Shown here: positions 45,563 through 57,294 of the stretch, in pieces
Layout of the letters: every line of letters starts with the position of its first letter
How positions within the stretch are numbered: the stretch's first letter is position 1
Origin: Camellia lanceoleosa
Lineage: Eukaryota > Streptophyta > Magnoliopsida > Ericales > Theaceae
Direction: 5' to 3'
Length of the DNA: 64,000 nucleotides
Assembly (NCBI GenBank): GCA_025200525.1
Contig: CM045758.1
Span: 64,788,598 to 64,852,597, forward strand
Notes under the pieces: generated by a model
The model's database searches: none
What the model saw: only the letters and a program-made list of their open reading frames with translations
What the model was told of the DNA's origin: nothing
Position numbers and translations under genes: made by a program

Positions 45563-46722
45563 TGTAGCTTGCCTTTCTCGCGCCCCCTTTCGAAAGCTCG
45601 AAAAGAAGCCCTACAGTTCGGACTCCTATGGTTCTGAATCTAATCTCACAAGTGCAATGTGAAATTGATAAACACCAATGAGTCTAAATCCGGCAAATCT
45701 TTTTGAAAAATTTATTCTAGGGTAAAAAATGCCAAAATTGGGCTGCTTTGCCAGATACGGAGTTGCTACCTAAATATTTTATTTTTTGAAAAATTTAGGA
45801 GACCCATGATTCGTGCCAAAGGCCTCGTATCCGTCATCACCAAAGTTGCCTCGGCTCGGGAACTTAGGTACGAGAGGGGAAGGTCATGAATTGAGCACCC
45901 CCGCTCGGCCGATCAAAGATCGGCCTCTACTAATCATGATATGATTTTTATGTACATTATGTGCTCTTGTTCTGGTTATTAAGCTAGCTTTACTATGTGA
46001 TGCACACAGGCAAGTATAGACTAGTTTGCTCAAGTTTGAACAATTCAACTCATGTTTGTTTTTGCCAAAATGGTTTGAATTTGCCACCAAACATAGTGGG
46101 CTTAAAATTGATTTGCACTCAACAAAGTGGACTTAAAACTTACATTTGTTGAATCGTTCCAATTCAAGCAACAAGCCTTCATCCACAGGCATTCAAGTAG
46201 TTCATCAAGTAAGCATTTAGCCTCATGGAAAGCATGCTAGACATGGAAACATTCACATTTATGCGAGTATGATAAAGCATAAAAACTCACCTAGTTTTCC
46301 AAGTTAAGAAAATATGAGTTAGAAAAATGTGCATGATTTCTAACTATACAAGATGCCTAATGCAACACATGCAAAGAATGCAATTAATAAGCTCGACTAC
46401 TAATATGACATATGAATTAATTTGATAACATGCGGTTAACATGTATTCAAAGAATATTTGAAATGGCAATGCAGTTTGAATAATGCGTCGAGCCTCGGTG
46501 CATGCAATACGAATGAATGGATGTAAGCATAAGGTATGCTAATTGAAACATGTCCCTAATCTAACCATCAAAAGCGGGTAAATGAAAGGGAGAAAGACGT
46601 GGGGTTGGAAGACACGCACGCACGCACGCACACTTATTACAACATTACGCCCTTGGGAAGGAGGGTCCAAATGAAACTAGCTAAGCTACACTACTTAATT
46701 AATTATTACAACACTTTGAATA

Positions 46723-46727
<5 letters not shown>

Positions 46728-46788
<61 letters not shown>
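46728..46788. repeat. (AAT)n microsatellite
   Basis: About twenty AAT units in copy 2 of the large LTR. It produces spurious Tyr- or Ile-rich frames on the minus strand. Confidence 0.95.
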
Positions 46789-46814
46789 GGCTTGGAGTTT
46801 TCTTAGGTGTGCAA

Positions 46815-47015
46815 CCCACAAAAGGTGTAAGTGGGTTGCACACCATGTGCCACTTACACAAAAGGTGTAAGTGTAAGGTGTAAGTGTAAGTATAAGGTGT
46901 AAATGTAAGGTGTAAGGTGTAAGTGAGTTGCACACCATGTGCCACTTACACAAAAGGTGTAAGGTGTAAATATAAGGTGTAAGTGTAAAGAATAAGGTGT
47001 AAGGTGTAAGTTGCA
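46815..47015. repeat. GTGTAAG minisatellite with internal hairpins
   Basis: Repeats of (AA)GGTGTAAGT mixed with two ~90-base-spaced copies of GTTGCACACCATGTGCCACT at about 46837 and 46927. Each of these carries CACACCATGTG and is preceded and followed by complementary GTAAGTG/CACTTAC. Not present at the matching place in copies 1, 4 or 5. Confidence 0.85.
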
Positions 47016-49190
47016 CACCATAACCAAACCCTAAAGGCTTACTCTAAGCTAATTAATTATTACAACACACTTAACTAATTGACCAATTAGACTAAGCTGT
47101 TTAATTAATTAATTACACAACATGAACTAATTAACTATCTAAGCTAATTAAATATTACAAAGCAAACTAATTAGCTAAATACTTAACTAATTAATTAAAA
47201 AGCAACTAAGCTAATTAATTACAACATGAATTAATTAACTAACCTACTTAAATAGTTACAACATTTGCATGAATTAACTACAACTAATTAACTAAGCAAA
47301 TTAACTAAATGGCCTCGGGAAACGAGGGATGCATGCATGCTCGGTTTGTCACCCAAAGAACATCCACTGTCTGCCACTAATTGCCTCTGTTGCACAACAC
47401 TTACACTATTTTCCTCCTCCAGATCAACTCTGTTCTGTTTTAGAAGCACAATACTAAATTTTTCCATTGGTGACCGGTAGGCCACAGATGAGTGTTTGCC
47501 AGCCATTGGAGGTGGCATGCCGGCCACTGATAAGGGTTTGCTGGCCATTGATGCCAAGTATTTCCTTGTTGCAACAGAGGAAAAAATAGAGCAAGAAAGG
47601 GGTGGTCTCATAGGTTATTTGTACCATGTATCACTCCTTATCATCAACACAAGCTCAAAGGAGTGATACATTTGACCCTCAAACCATCAATCAAGCAATT
47701 TCCATGCATGATGGCTAAGGGACCAATTTGTACAAGTTCAATGAATGCAAAACAAGACTCCAATGCCATCACCCTATCATGCATGATCAAGGGCAATGGA
47801 GACCTAGGAAAGTAGCACATTTCATCACTTTTGAGTATGAAATGTCCCATTTTCCTTGTGTTCAAAATTAATGTCCATTTTGAACACATGCAATGCAATA
47901 CAAAGAATGCTTATCTTGCCACTTTTACTTGCCAATTTTGTTTACACATTTTAGTTACCAAATCATTCTTTAATCAATTTATCCATTGGTGAGTGTCCTC
48001 TAAGATGAAAGAAGTGTGAACGAAGAGATAATGTAAGGCAAGAGAGAGATCATGCCGTTGATAATGAACCCTCAAAGAGGATTAAACCATTAAGCATGAT
48101 TTGAATCTCAAGCTTAAAGGATCCTAAGCTTGAAACAACCCTCAAAAGAAAATGAAAGAGTGAAGCAAAGAGGGAGGTTGCAGAGCTTATAGTGCTGAAA
48201 TGGAGTGAAAAACCACACCAAAAGATGCTATCAACTCAAAAAAGAGGTGTCTATGACCCTAAAATGCCAACTTGTGAAGACTATTACACTATAGCCATGC
48301 AAAACAAGACTCAAATGAACTAACCAACCCAAAATAGAGCTAAAGCAGGCTATTTCAGAGGCTAAAACATGCTAGACTTGAGCTAAGTTAAGCTAGAAAA
48401 ATATGTTAACTTATAGCTAACTAAGCATGCAAACAAGACACAAGGAGAGGAGGCTAACCCCACTAGATTTGGATTTCAAAATAAGTTTTTTGCCTCTAAA
48501 AAACCTCTAAAATTCAGTGGTTAAATTAAAGGGCCAAAAAAGTTGGTTTGAAGATGATGAACAAAGGTACAAAAGCTTTACAAACAAAGAAGTAAGAAGG
48601 GTGAACCACCCCCTAATTGAAAATGGCCTTAAACCACCACCTTTAGGCCACAAAAATAGAGTTTTTTACAGTTCAAAATCAGCCTCAAAACAGACCAAAA
48701 GCAGTAGAATAAGATGGCAAAGCAAGTATGTAAAACAAGTTAACAAAGCAAGTGTTATACCTCTAGAAGCCAAGGCACAAATTAGGTAACAAAGCAAGCC
48801 ACAACCACCTTCTAAAGCTCAAAGAGGGTCTCAAGTAACCTCAGCCCAAAGAGAAGCAACTTTGGTCAAGGGTTGATAGACAAAAGTATAGAGACACTAA
48901 GCAACTAAGCACAAAATTTCAAGAGAGATAGAATTTTGTAGAGAGAGAGAGAAAGAGAGAGAATTTTGCTCCAAAATTTTCTAACCCTTACAATGGTGGA
49001 GAAGGTCCCATATTTATAGAAAAACAAGCTTTCAGCTGAGTTATATCCATCCATACACGTGTATGGAGATAGAGTGAGTAGTGGTAACAGCTGGCACAAT
49101 TGTCACCAAAATATTTGAAAATATGCACTGTTGGCCGGCAGACCACACTAGTGGCTGGCAGGCCACTACCAGACTGGACCATTGAATCAA

Positions 49191-49686
49191 AAAATAATTT
49201 GGATAATTACAACCAAAAATAATAATAAAATAAAATAATTCAAAATTTTAGCCTCGTAACAAAATAAATTTTTTATTTTGTCAATTCAAACCCTAATTTT
49301 TTGCCACTTGCTTATTTTCGTTCAATAAAATCTACAATATATATATATATACATATATTTTTAGACATTAAACTGAATTTAAGTATACATAAAATATCTA
49401 AAATATTATTTTTATTGAGTTTAATGACTAAAATGCTTATTTTTCTATTTATTTTACTTACTGAAAATAATCGAATGATTTAGATTGACAATAATTCAAA
49501 ATTTTAGAATTTAAATTGATAAAATTAAAAATTAAAAATTTAAGATTTATTTTATTATAAAACTCAAATTTTAGAGGTTTTCTTTATTTTTTTATTTTTT
49601 ATTTCCCCGAAATAATTTGATAACGCGTTGTAATATCTTTGCAAGTGGCCACCTCATTTTTGGATTGGAAGTTTCCTTGAAACCAA
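49191..49686. other. AT-rich spacer
   Basis: No gene recognised; may include the rest of LTR copy 2. TA run at 49337-49352. Confidence 0.4.
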
Positions 49687-50104
49687 TCAATTTGGCTTTA
49701 ATTTTTTAAAAATTAAAATTTTATTTTTCTTATTTTTTTATTTTTAGTTAATATTTTAAAATTTTTAAATAATTTTTTTTTAGATACACCTTACTTAGAT
49801 GTATCTCAAAAGTAAAATATTTATATAAAAATATTTTAAAAATTAATAGACACACAGGAATACGAAAATGTATTGAATTTTCGTAATTTTTTTTTATATT
49901 TTTGGTATTTAGTGAATTTTTTAAAGGTTTTTTTTTCACAAATATTATATTTTTTAAGTGTATTTATATTAGGTGTATCTAAAAATTAAAAAATTTCTTA
50001 TAATATTAAAAAAATTCAGTAAAAATAATATATATATATATATATGAAAATAAAAAAAAATTAATTTTTTAGAAAGTGAATTTTAAAAAGTAAAACCAAA
50101 CAAC
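49687..50104. mobile_element. MITE-like element, second copy, opposite orientation
   Basis: The interior contains GTATTTATATTAGGTGTATC and TTTTTGGTATTTAGTGAATT, complements of words in the element at 40528-40986. The right end AAAACCAAACAAC matches the family terminus; the left end is more decayed (TCAATTTGGCTTTAATTTTT). Confidence 0.6.
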
Positions 50105-50671
50105 TTTTTGCTGACATTAAAAAAAAATTACATTATTTGTGTCTCTCTGAATGAAGTGTCATTTTAGTTTACATAATTTTAATTTAAATAATTCAATTAT
50201 TACATTTTCAATTTTGTTGATGTGGTCTATCTTTTATGCCTTGTTAAAATTTAAATAGAAAAAAAATTATGTGCAAAATTATAAGGATCAAAGTGGAATT
50301 CTAAACAAACAAAGAGACCACTAGTGTAATGAATATGTTATACTGGTAGTCTATGTATTTTGTTTTGAATTTTTCTTTGGTCCCTCTAATTTTATACATT
50401 TTTTTTTCTTCAAATTCTAACCATAATTGATGGAGGAATAATATTGTAACAAAATTATAAGTGTAAAGATCAAATTGTTAAAATTAAAACTAAAAAGAGT
50501 AAAGTGAACTCCTTCCCTACCTGGAAATATAACCACTGAAAGTTGTGTGATTATTATAGAAAGATGATCAATTTCCTTCTCCTTACTTAGAGCACTAATT
50601 AAGTATAATTTCCAGTGTCTTAGAAGAAATCACAAAAGCAATAATCTTCGTTTGAGTGGCCGTATTCTTTA
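50105..50671. other. AT-rich spacer upstream of ankyrin relic
   Basis: No gene. Contains sequence loosely resembling the dispersed repeat at 15375 and 38975 (near 50160-50260). Confidence 0.4.
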
Positions 50672-50934
50672 ATGCAACAGACTCAACCTCAACAAAGGTT
50701 GAAAGAGGCTGCTGAAGAAGGAGATATCAATGGGTTGTACAGTTGCATAAAAGAAGACCCACTATTTTGGATGGTATAGATGATATCCCTTTTGTTGATA
50801 GTCCTTTACACACAGCCGCCTCAGCTGGTCATACCCATTTCGCCTTAGAAATGATGAACTTAAAGCCATCATTCACTAAGAAGTTGCTTTCGTGTGAATG
50901 TGCAACTTTGTTTGCAATGGCTACACACACGTAA
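50672..50934 (+). pseudogene. Ankyrin-repeat (BDA1-like) gene, first exon remnant
   Basis: An ATG at 50672 opens [20 protein letters not shown] and EDPLFW, then a frameshift, then [40 protein letters not shown]. This is the conserved N-terminal ankyrin segment of plant BDA1/ITN1-like proteins. The normal continuation into the next repeat is lost after KLLSC, and the frame stops at 50932-50934. The transmembrane PGG exon at 26932 belongs to the same gene family but lies upstream, so these are probably two separate relics. Confidence 0.75.
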
Positions 50935-51643
50935 GTTAGAAAGCTACAAAAGGATATCTACATTGGCGCATTTGGTCACATAAAGTTTCTTAGCGAAGGT
51001 GACATGAATAACATTTTAGAACTCTATAAAATAGAGAATTTTAAGTATGGCACTTTATGTAGCCTAGTTGAGAATAGAAAGAATTTCCAATATCCTAGGG
51101 ATAGTGGGAGTAATATGCCTACTAGTGGATTACTCCATTAGAAAAGAATACTCTACATTTCTAGTTGCGTGGTAGCAAATGTGAAAATTTTTCACATCAT
51201 CACTGGGTGATTGAGAGGAAAGCATTCATGATTGTTCCGTGTAACACCACGAAATAATTACAATAAACTGAGAGCAATGATTAAGGAAACAACATCACAA
51301 TCCGAAAATAAAGTCCTTCCATTCATATACTTCAAGTGTACAAAAGAGTAACACATATATTTATAAATTTATAAGCCCTAACCCTAAATCTATAGCATGT
51401 GTTATAAACAGAAGATATGAAATAAGAGTTAAACAAATATAATAATGCCCTATTGGGTACATCTTTCCAAGACGGTGCTTGGTTACAACAAAAGTGAGTT
51501 TGAACTTAATACAAATAAAGCCCTAAGCTTATTCAAAATAAATGCAATCATAACAAAAATAGAAGCTCTTGGTTCCAACTCCTCCCAAGTTATTGCTTGG
51601 CGGAGGCATCAACACCTAAAAATGGTTTTTCATATAGGATAAT
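50935..51643. other. No recognisable feature
   Basis: Moderately AT-rich, with small open frames (for example 51445-51642) that match nothing I recognise. Confidence 0.4.
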
Positions 51644-52030
51644 TGTAGCTCGACTTTTCGTGCTCCTTTCAGATACAACTAGCCTTACAGTTCGGACTCA
51701 TGTGGTTCTGAATCTGATCTTACAAGTGCAATATGAAATAGATAAACAAAAAATAGTCCAAATCCGACAAATTTTTTGAAAAATCGATTTTGAATCAAAA
51801 TACCAAAATAGACTACTTTTCCATATACAAAGTCGCCACCTAAATGTTTTTGAAAAATTTAGGAAACCCGAGACTTGTGCCAAAGCCACGTGTCCGTCAT
51901 CACCAAGATTGTCTCGGCTCGAGAACTTAGGTACGAGAGGAGAAGGTCATGAATTGAGCACACTCGCTCGCTCGATCAAAGATCGGCCTCTACTAATCAT
52001 GATGTGATTCTTATCTACATTATATGCTCT
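51644..52030 (-). repeat. Large LTR family, copy 3, fragment
   Basis: Left edge TGTAGCTCGAC at 51644, then GTTCTGAATCTGATCTTAC, AAAGTCGCCACCTAAA and CCACGTGTCCGTCATCACC as in the other copies. Homology fades near 52030 (GCTCTTGCTTTGGG). Confidence 0.78.
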
Positions 52031-52439
52031 TGCTTTGGGCTTTCTGCTTAAAACAATTTTGACCAACATCAGAGTTAAATTAACATGCTTGTTCGACTTT
52101 CTGCTTTGAGCACTAAAAAATTTTCCTTTTTTGGGTCCAAGAAATGGTTCAGTTTTGAAAAAAATGGAATAATTTCTGAGAGAATTAGTCAACTTCACTA
52201 AAAATCCTCAAAACTATTTTGCAAATGGCCACTACCAGAGCAATGAGGAATTAACTCTTGAGATGCACAACCTCAGATCTGAACTTGATTTGTCTTGCAG
52301 CTGAATCTTCTAACGGAATAGAACAACCAAATTTGAACGAAAATGAACACGAAGATGAGCCAATTGGACATGGATAGGATAACCGAGTTGAACAAGGATA
52401 AGCCAATCAACATGGATGAGACAAACATGCTAAAAATGG
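52031..52439. other. Unassigned, possibly 3' region of the next element
   Basis: No ORF of note. It lies between LTR copy 3 and the Tat/Ogre-like remnant. AACAAGGATAAGCCAATCAACATGG-like sequence repeats loosely near 52360-52420. Confidence 0.35.
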
Positions 52440-52749
52440 TTGGGGCCAAACTTCATGATAAAGTTGCCTACGTATCCCAAAGATGGGAATCAGGCCATAC
52501 GTAGTTCCGGGGTTAAGGTGCACTCAGGTATTAACACTCTCCTTTTGCGCTCTAACTTTTGCCAAAGCCGCCCTTCCGAGTTTTCAACCTTGCGAGCTTT
52601 ATTTCTCCTTTCATTTCATTTTTCCTTTTTTTCTCTTTTTTTTTTCTTTTCTTGTTTTTGTTCTTTGTTTCCATTTTTTTCATTTTTGTTCTTTTCTTTT
52701 TCTCTTGCTCTAACTTTTGCCTGGGTCACCCTTCTGGGTTTTCTACCCA

Positions 52750-52880
52750 ACGAGCCTCATAAGGATACTTGTCTATGTTGATTGGTCGTAGGATCTCCAA
52801 GCCATCTGGATCCACAAGAATGGCTGTTGTCCTTGAATAAATAGTCTCTGATAATGTAAGAGCCCATCCAATTGGGTCTA
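52750..52880 (-). pseudogene. Integrase C-terminal fragment
   Basis: Minus strand reads IGWALTLSETIYSRTTAILV then DPDGLEILRPINIDKY, the pattern with which Tat/Ogre integrases end (glycine-rich strand, D-G, then RP-N-D). Very short; identification rests on this pattern and on its position. Confidence 0.45.
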
Positions 52881-53169
52881 AATTTGCCCCTAGTGTCGTG
52901 GATAAGAGCTTGATTGTCCTTTAACAAAAATTTTTTTCTCTCAAATTTTGGGATTTCGCTTTCTTGCCGATCTCTATTGGTCTGAGAAGTGACCCATTTT
53001 TGAATCTTCGATCACATCTAACATTTTTGCCCCTAGTTCAAGGGATTCTTATAATCTAGCTATGCAAGCTTCCTTTGATGACATACGAACTTATTTCCCT
53101 TAGTTCAGGGACCGCTTCAAATCCGGCCATGCAAACCTCATATTTTGGTTGACCCTTTGAACATTCTAA

Positions 53170-53440
53170 ATCAAAGTTTGAAAGCAAAGGGGTCGAGTCT
53201 AGAGGCTGAGAGTGATCCTATGCTGTACAATCTCAAGATCAATTCTAGGCATGCCTTCGTAGGACCACGCAAAATATTTTTTGAAATCTTTTAATAAAGC
53301 AACTAGTCGCTCATGCTCTTCTGAAGACAATGTAGAACCAATCTAGACCAAGTCAGAATCCTCCTCAATACTCACCTTAACAGACATGATCTCATTCTTT
53401 AAGGGCTTAGTACGCCTCTCTTCCTCTTAGTCGATCAAAT
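53170..53440 (-). pseudogene. Reverse transcriptase N-terminal leader fragment
   Basis: Minus strand: VKVSIEEDSDLV, a stop, IGSTLSSEEHERLVALLKDF, KKYFAWSYEGMPRIDLEIVQ, HRITL. This matches the conserved segment just before the fingers of Tat/Ogre reverse transcriptases; the following catalytic part is absent. Confidence 0.65.
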
Positions 53441-53819
53441 TTTGCAAATCCTGAGGAATTCCGCCCTCTTTGTTTTCATCACAGTTTTGGAAATATTTTT
53501 GAAAATCTTTGGTCAATGCAATGATTTAAAGGCACAAAGAAGTAGGTGAAAAGTCCTGTCGTTTCATTCAAATCTTCTGGCTCAACTGGCTCAATGATAG
53601 AAACAGACGCAAAAGAAATAGTGCAAAAAGCAAACAAAACAAAACAGTGACGTGATGTCTGAGTTAACATGCCCGAAATCACCTGACTCTGACACAACAA
53701 GACTGACTCAATACCCAAGTCTGAAAGTTAAATAAACAGTATTTTCAAAGTGTTAAAAAGTGCATGCCATCCACCACATCTGGAGTAAATTGAGCGCCAT
53801 CAACAGGTAGTTTATCCCT

Positions 53820-56500
53820 AATCACATAGTCGCATTATCTCCAAAGTTCATTGATACAGCACCGATAGACTTTGTAGGACCTAGTGGAGTGATGATCTTA
53901 TTGTCAATTAGATCTTGAAGTTCATGGCAAAGACGAAAACAATGGTCAATGTCGTGGCCGGTTTGTTGATGGAAGGCGTAGTACTTAGCAGCATTATAAT
54001 TGGCTGGAAGGGGATTAGGAAGAGGCCAAGGGTCAAGGGGTTTGAGATGGTCTTGTCTTATGAGGATTTGGAAAGCTCTAGACAAGGTCATGTAAATGGG
54101 ATTGAAGGTGCGGTTACCAGTCCTGGAAGGATATACAGAGGGATTTGCAGGTGTTTCCTGGGTTTGGAGATCTCTGACAGGTGTAGGACTGGAGCTAAAA
54201 GGGGTATTTCTGGCAAGGCATCCCTTTTCTTGGCTTGCCCCTTGATTCAAAATGCTCCCAACCTGAGCGACAAAAGTGTCATCCACAGTATTTGCACCAA
54301 CTGCAAGTACTTGCTATTTGTTCAACCCTTTGGCCTTCAAAGCCTCAGTAGCCCACCAGAGATGTGCATAAGGATCAATACTTGCCCTGGCTTTGTTCTT
54401 GCCACTTGCTTCAACTTTGCCAAGGGATTGGGTAATTATATCGGAGTGAGGCCCATTTGTTGTTGTCATGTGATCAACCAGACCCGAGATAGCTTTAGGT
54501 TGGCCGTTTTCAATTGCAACTCGCTCCAAGATTCGAGAGCCTTTTGGCGTGAAATTTCTGGCATGTGATGTGGTCGATAAGGCAGCCAAAACCCCAAAGG
54601 CTAAATCTACCACAATTCTCTGCAAATCTTCAATCATGCTCATCAGCTCAGAAGTAGTAGATTCGGCCATTAGTGCCCGTAGTGTATTTGATGGGGTTTG
54701 AGATAATTGGGGTTCAAGTGCATCCATCATGCACAAGTCCATGTTTTCTGGAATGAACACCTCAAGCTTGGGTAAATGGGCCGGGGTGATGTATATGCTA
54801 GGGTAGTAGGTGGATAGCAGTGTATGGATTAGGTTGAGGTGGGGAGGCGATGGGTTAGTAGTAACTTGAGGTCTTTTCGGTGGAGCTATGATCTCTTCAT
54901 CAATAAGATCCTGAATCTTCTGACGGAGGTGGATGCAATAGTTTGTATCATGAACGTGCTGTTGGTGATAGGCACAGTATTTAGCGGGGTCATGTTTTGG
55001 TAGAAAAGGATTTGGAAGGGGTCGGGGTTCTAGAAGCTCTAGGTTCCCTTTTCCAGCAACGTTTTCAAGGCTTGAGAGAGACCCATGTAAAGAGGATGGA
55101 AATTTCAGGCTTGGGGCCGAGTTGAAGTGGTTGGTTTTTGACTATTATCAGGAAAATGATTTTTGATGGAGTGGTGATAGTGTTTACTTATGAGCATTTC
55201 GCAGCTGTGCTACCACTAGTAGTAGCATTGGAACTACGAATAACATTCTTCCTCAAAGACTCATTATCTTCCACAATGATCCCTTGTCTGATGGCATCCT
55301 TGATTTGAACCTCCATTTTATGAAGCTCGGTAAAGGTAAATAGAGGTAGAATAATTATCTTCTATAGCAACTTGCCATGCAGATTCCAAACAACCATTCT
55401 GATCTGATCCTTTTCGGAAGGTCTCGTGGTCATCATCGAGGCTTTGGCCGTCCATCTTGTCACAAACTCAGAGAAATCCTCATTCGGCTCTTAACAGGTT
55501 ACCTCAAGATCACGAGTTGTGACCTCAATCTATGTATTGTAAGAGTATTGAGCAATGAAGGCTTCGGCCATCTCCTTCCAATTCTTTTTGACGGAATCTT
55601 CCTACTTAGCATACCAAATGGCCGCTATACCTGACATGGTACGACCAAACAGAGATAGCTTCTGTGGTCTAGTTAAGCCCATCGGCCACAAGATATCAGA
55701 AAACAATCGCAAGTGGACCATCAGGTCCCCAAAGCCCTCAAAATGATCAATGTGCGGCATCTTAAACCGATCCAACAATGTAATGGCAGAATTAGTGTAT
55801 CTATCCTCTATGTTCGGAATGGAGTTAACCCCTTGTGCTCTTTTAAACAACTTCTCTAATTTGTTGACTTTGAGCGTAGTTGGATCGACTTTAAACTCAA
55901 ATGGTGCCTCAGGCTGATAAATCAGTGCTTTAGAAGCTCTTGCTGGGATTGGCTCTATTGGATTGCCCTAGTTTTCTTGGACATTGGCAGCATTAGTAGT
56001 GGAACCGGGCACAGGGATAGCTGCGGTGGGTATATGTGATATAGAGGTCGCTGTTGGCTGCGACTGCGGTTGCTATTGCTGTAGCCTGGCTATAACCTCG
56101 GCATAGCGAGTCATAACCTTGGCTTGACGGACTGTGTCATGTTGTAGTGTCTCAACTGTCCATTGCAGATGGTGTATCAATTCTTTTATACTAGCCGGGG
56201 GATACTGTGCCATTGGAATAGGTGACTGGTTTTGTGATGGACTGGAAGTAGATGACTATTCCTGAATCGGGCTGGACACAGGTGAGCCGAAGGGTGACTG
56301 TTGTAGGAATTAGGCTGGTGAATTCTGCCTATCCGTTATTTGCCTTGTAACCGGTGACAGTGAAGTAAACACTAGCTTCTCCTGAACTAAATTTCTAACT
56401 TGACAAAGTCTATCGACACGAGTCCAGAGTACTAGAGGGATATCAGAGCCTTCTGAAGCTATGGTTCCAAGACTACCTTGTAAAAGAGAAAACAGACAAC
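53820..56500 (-). pseudogene. gag of the Tat/Ogre-like element, with two Cys/His modules
   Basis: On the minus strand, an N-terminal region rich in Gln/Pro/Ser (about 56500-55930) leads to FKVDPTTLKVNKLEKLFKRA and the capsid core HFEGFGDLMVHLRLF, MSGIAAIWYAK, WKEMAEAFIAQYSYNT, with four stops between 55600 and 55150. Two related modules follow. The first, at about 55060-54880, reads PLPNPFLPKHDPAKYCAYHQ and CIHLRQKIQDLIDEEII. The second, at about 54080-53850, reads PLPNPLPANYNAAKYYAFHQ and CFRLCHELQDLIDNKII. They are separated by ~1 kb of coding-like sequence (54760-54314). One Cys of the second module is replaced by Tyr. Confidence 0.75.
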
Positions 56501-56540
56501 ACCTTAGCCCAATTTCACTTGATCACAGCTGAATGAATAT

Positions 56541-57294
56541 ACTCCTCGCTGAATTCTGCCCCACAAACTAACACCAACTGTACCACTGATATGAATCACC
56601 CTTGTACAGTTTCACTATAAAAAACATACCAGTTAAAAGAGAGCCAAAGCACCCTTTTGAGGGGGTAGGGTTACCATGTCTTAGTTTTGTCATGAACTAG
56701 GGTTTCACTACTTCAATCAAGTGGTTTCACGCAATCCTACATTTGAGTGAGCATCCTATCCTAGTTTGGAACAATCACTAGGGCTTTACTATATGCAGCT
56801 AGGTAAAATGGTCAAAGGGGATACCTCAGCAAGACTACCTAATATATCTCTCACACCTAACACCAAGAAGTGAAAGGAGGATTGGGTCTAGATCCAAGGG
56901 TTGAGACCATGTTAGTTTGAATTTCAAACCATCTTATCCAGGGATAAGAGTGAATAACCCATAATCTTATCTCGTAGAGAGATAGAGTTGTGGGTGGTTA
57001 CATCTTTCTCAAATATATCCCTCTTGCATTTTACGTATTATGGGGATATGGGTTTTAACCGAATAATTTCTTTTAGAAAAAGACTCTCTCTTTAGCTCTC
57101 TGCCATGGGAGAACAACCATGCCTTTGTACTGTGAAGGGTGTGGGTAGTTTTCTAGTAGTTCTACCCCACTACTAGGAATTAGTCAAAGACATCAATGGA
57201 GGCACGTGTTCACCCACATGATCCATGGATTCAATTTGAGAATAAAAGATATGCCCTAATCCGTTTATTTTTGTTGTGTATTATTTCTTATTTT
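56541..57294. other. Spacer, possibly 5' leader or LTR of the Tat/Ogre-like element
   Basis: No gene or clear primer site. On the minus strand it precedes gag, so a decayed 5' leader or LTR is the likely origin. Confidence 0.35.

Larger units (their letters stand above)
45563..49190 (-). repeat. Large LTR family, copy 2 (U3 end not resolved)
   Basis: Left edge TGTAGCTTGCC at 45563, inside the Tat-like reverse transcriptase. The same order of blocks as in 30424-35336: GGTTCTGAATCTAATCTCAC, a GAGTTGCTACC block, GCATGC-rich stretch, a GGCCGGCCACT-type motif near 47510, CATACACGTGTATGGAG near 49051, and a TATA box (minus) at 49009-49021. The outer U3 with 160-base repeats seen in copy 1 is absent, so the right edge is approximate. 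ORF 48517-48789 is a Lys-rich frame without a motif. Confidence 0.75.
52440..56540 (-). mobile_element. Tat/Ogre-like element remnant, most of pol deleted
   Basis: On the minus strand, gag (56500-53820) is followed by the N-terminal reverse-transcriptase leader (about 53440-53170), then directly by an integrase C-terminal piece (about 52880-52750) and the 3' noncoding region. The catalytic reverse transcriptase, RNase H and integrase core are missing, so a large internal deletion has occurred. A pyrimidine-rich tract (52600-52710) lies in the 3' noncoding part. No LTR could be matched to it. Confidence 0.7.

Noticed and set aside
46815..47015. Interstitial telomeric repeat
   Set aside because: The unit is GTGTAAG, not TTTAGGG; only a single CCCTAAA-like word is nearby.
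46699..47016. Tyr/Ile-rich minus-strand ORFs
   Set aside because: Translations of the (AAT)n microsatellite and adjacent minisatellite.
52440..52781. Phe-rich plus-strand ORFs suggesting membrane segments
   Set aside because: They come from a pyrimidine tract antisense to the 3' noncoding region of a minus-strand element.
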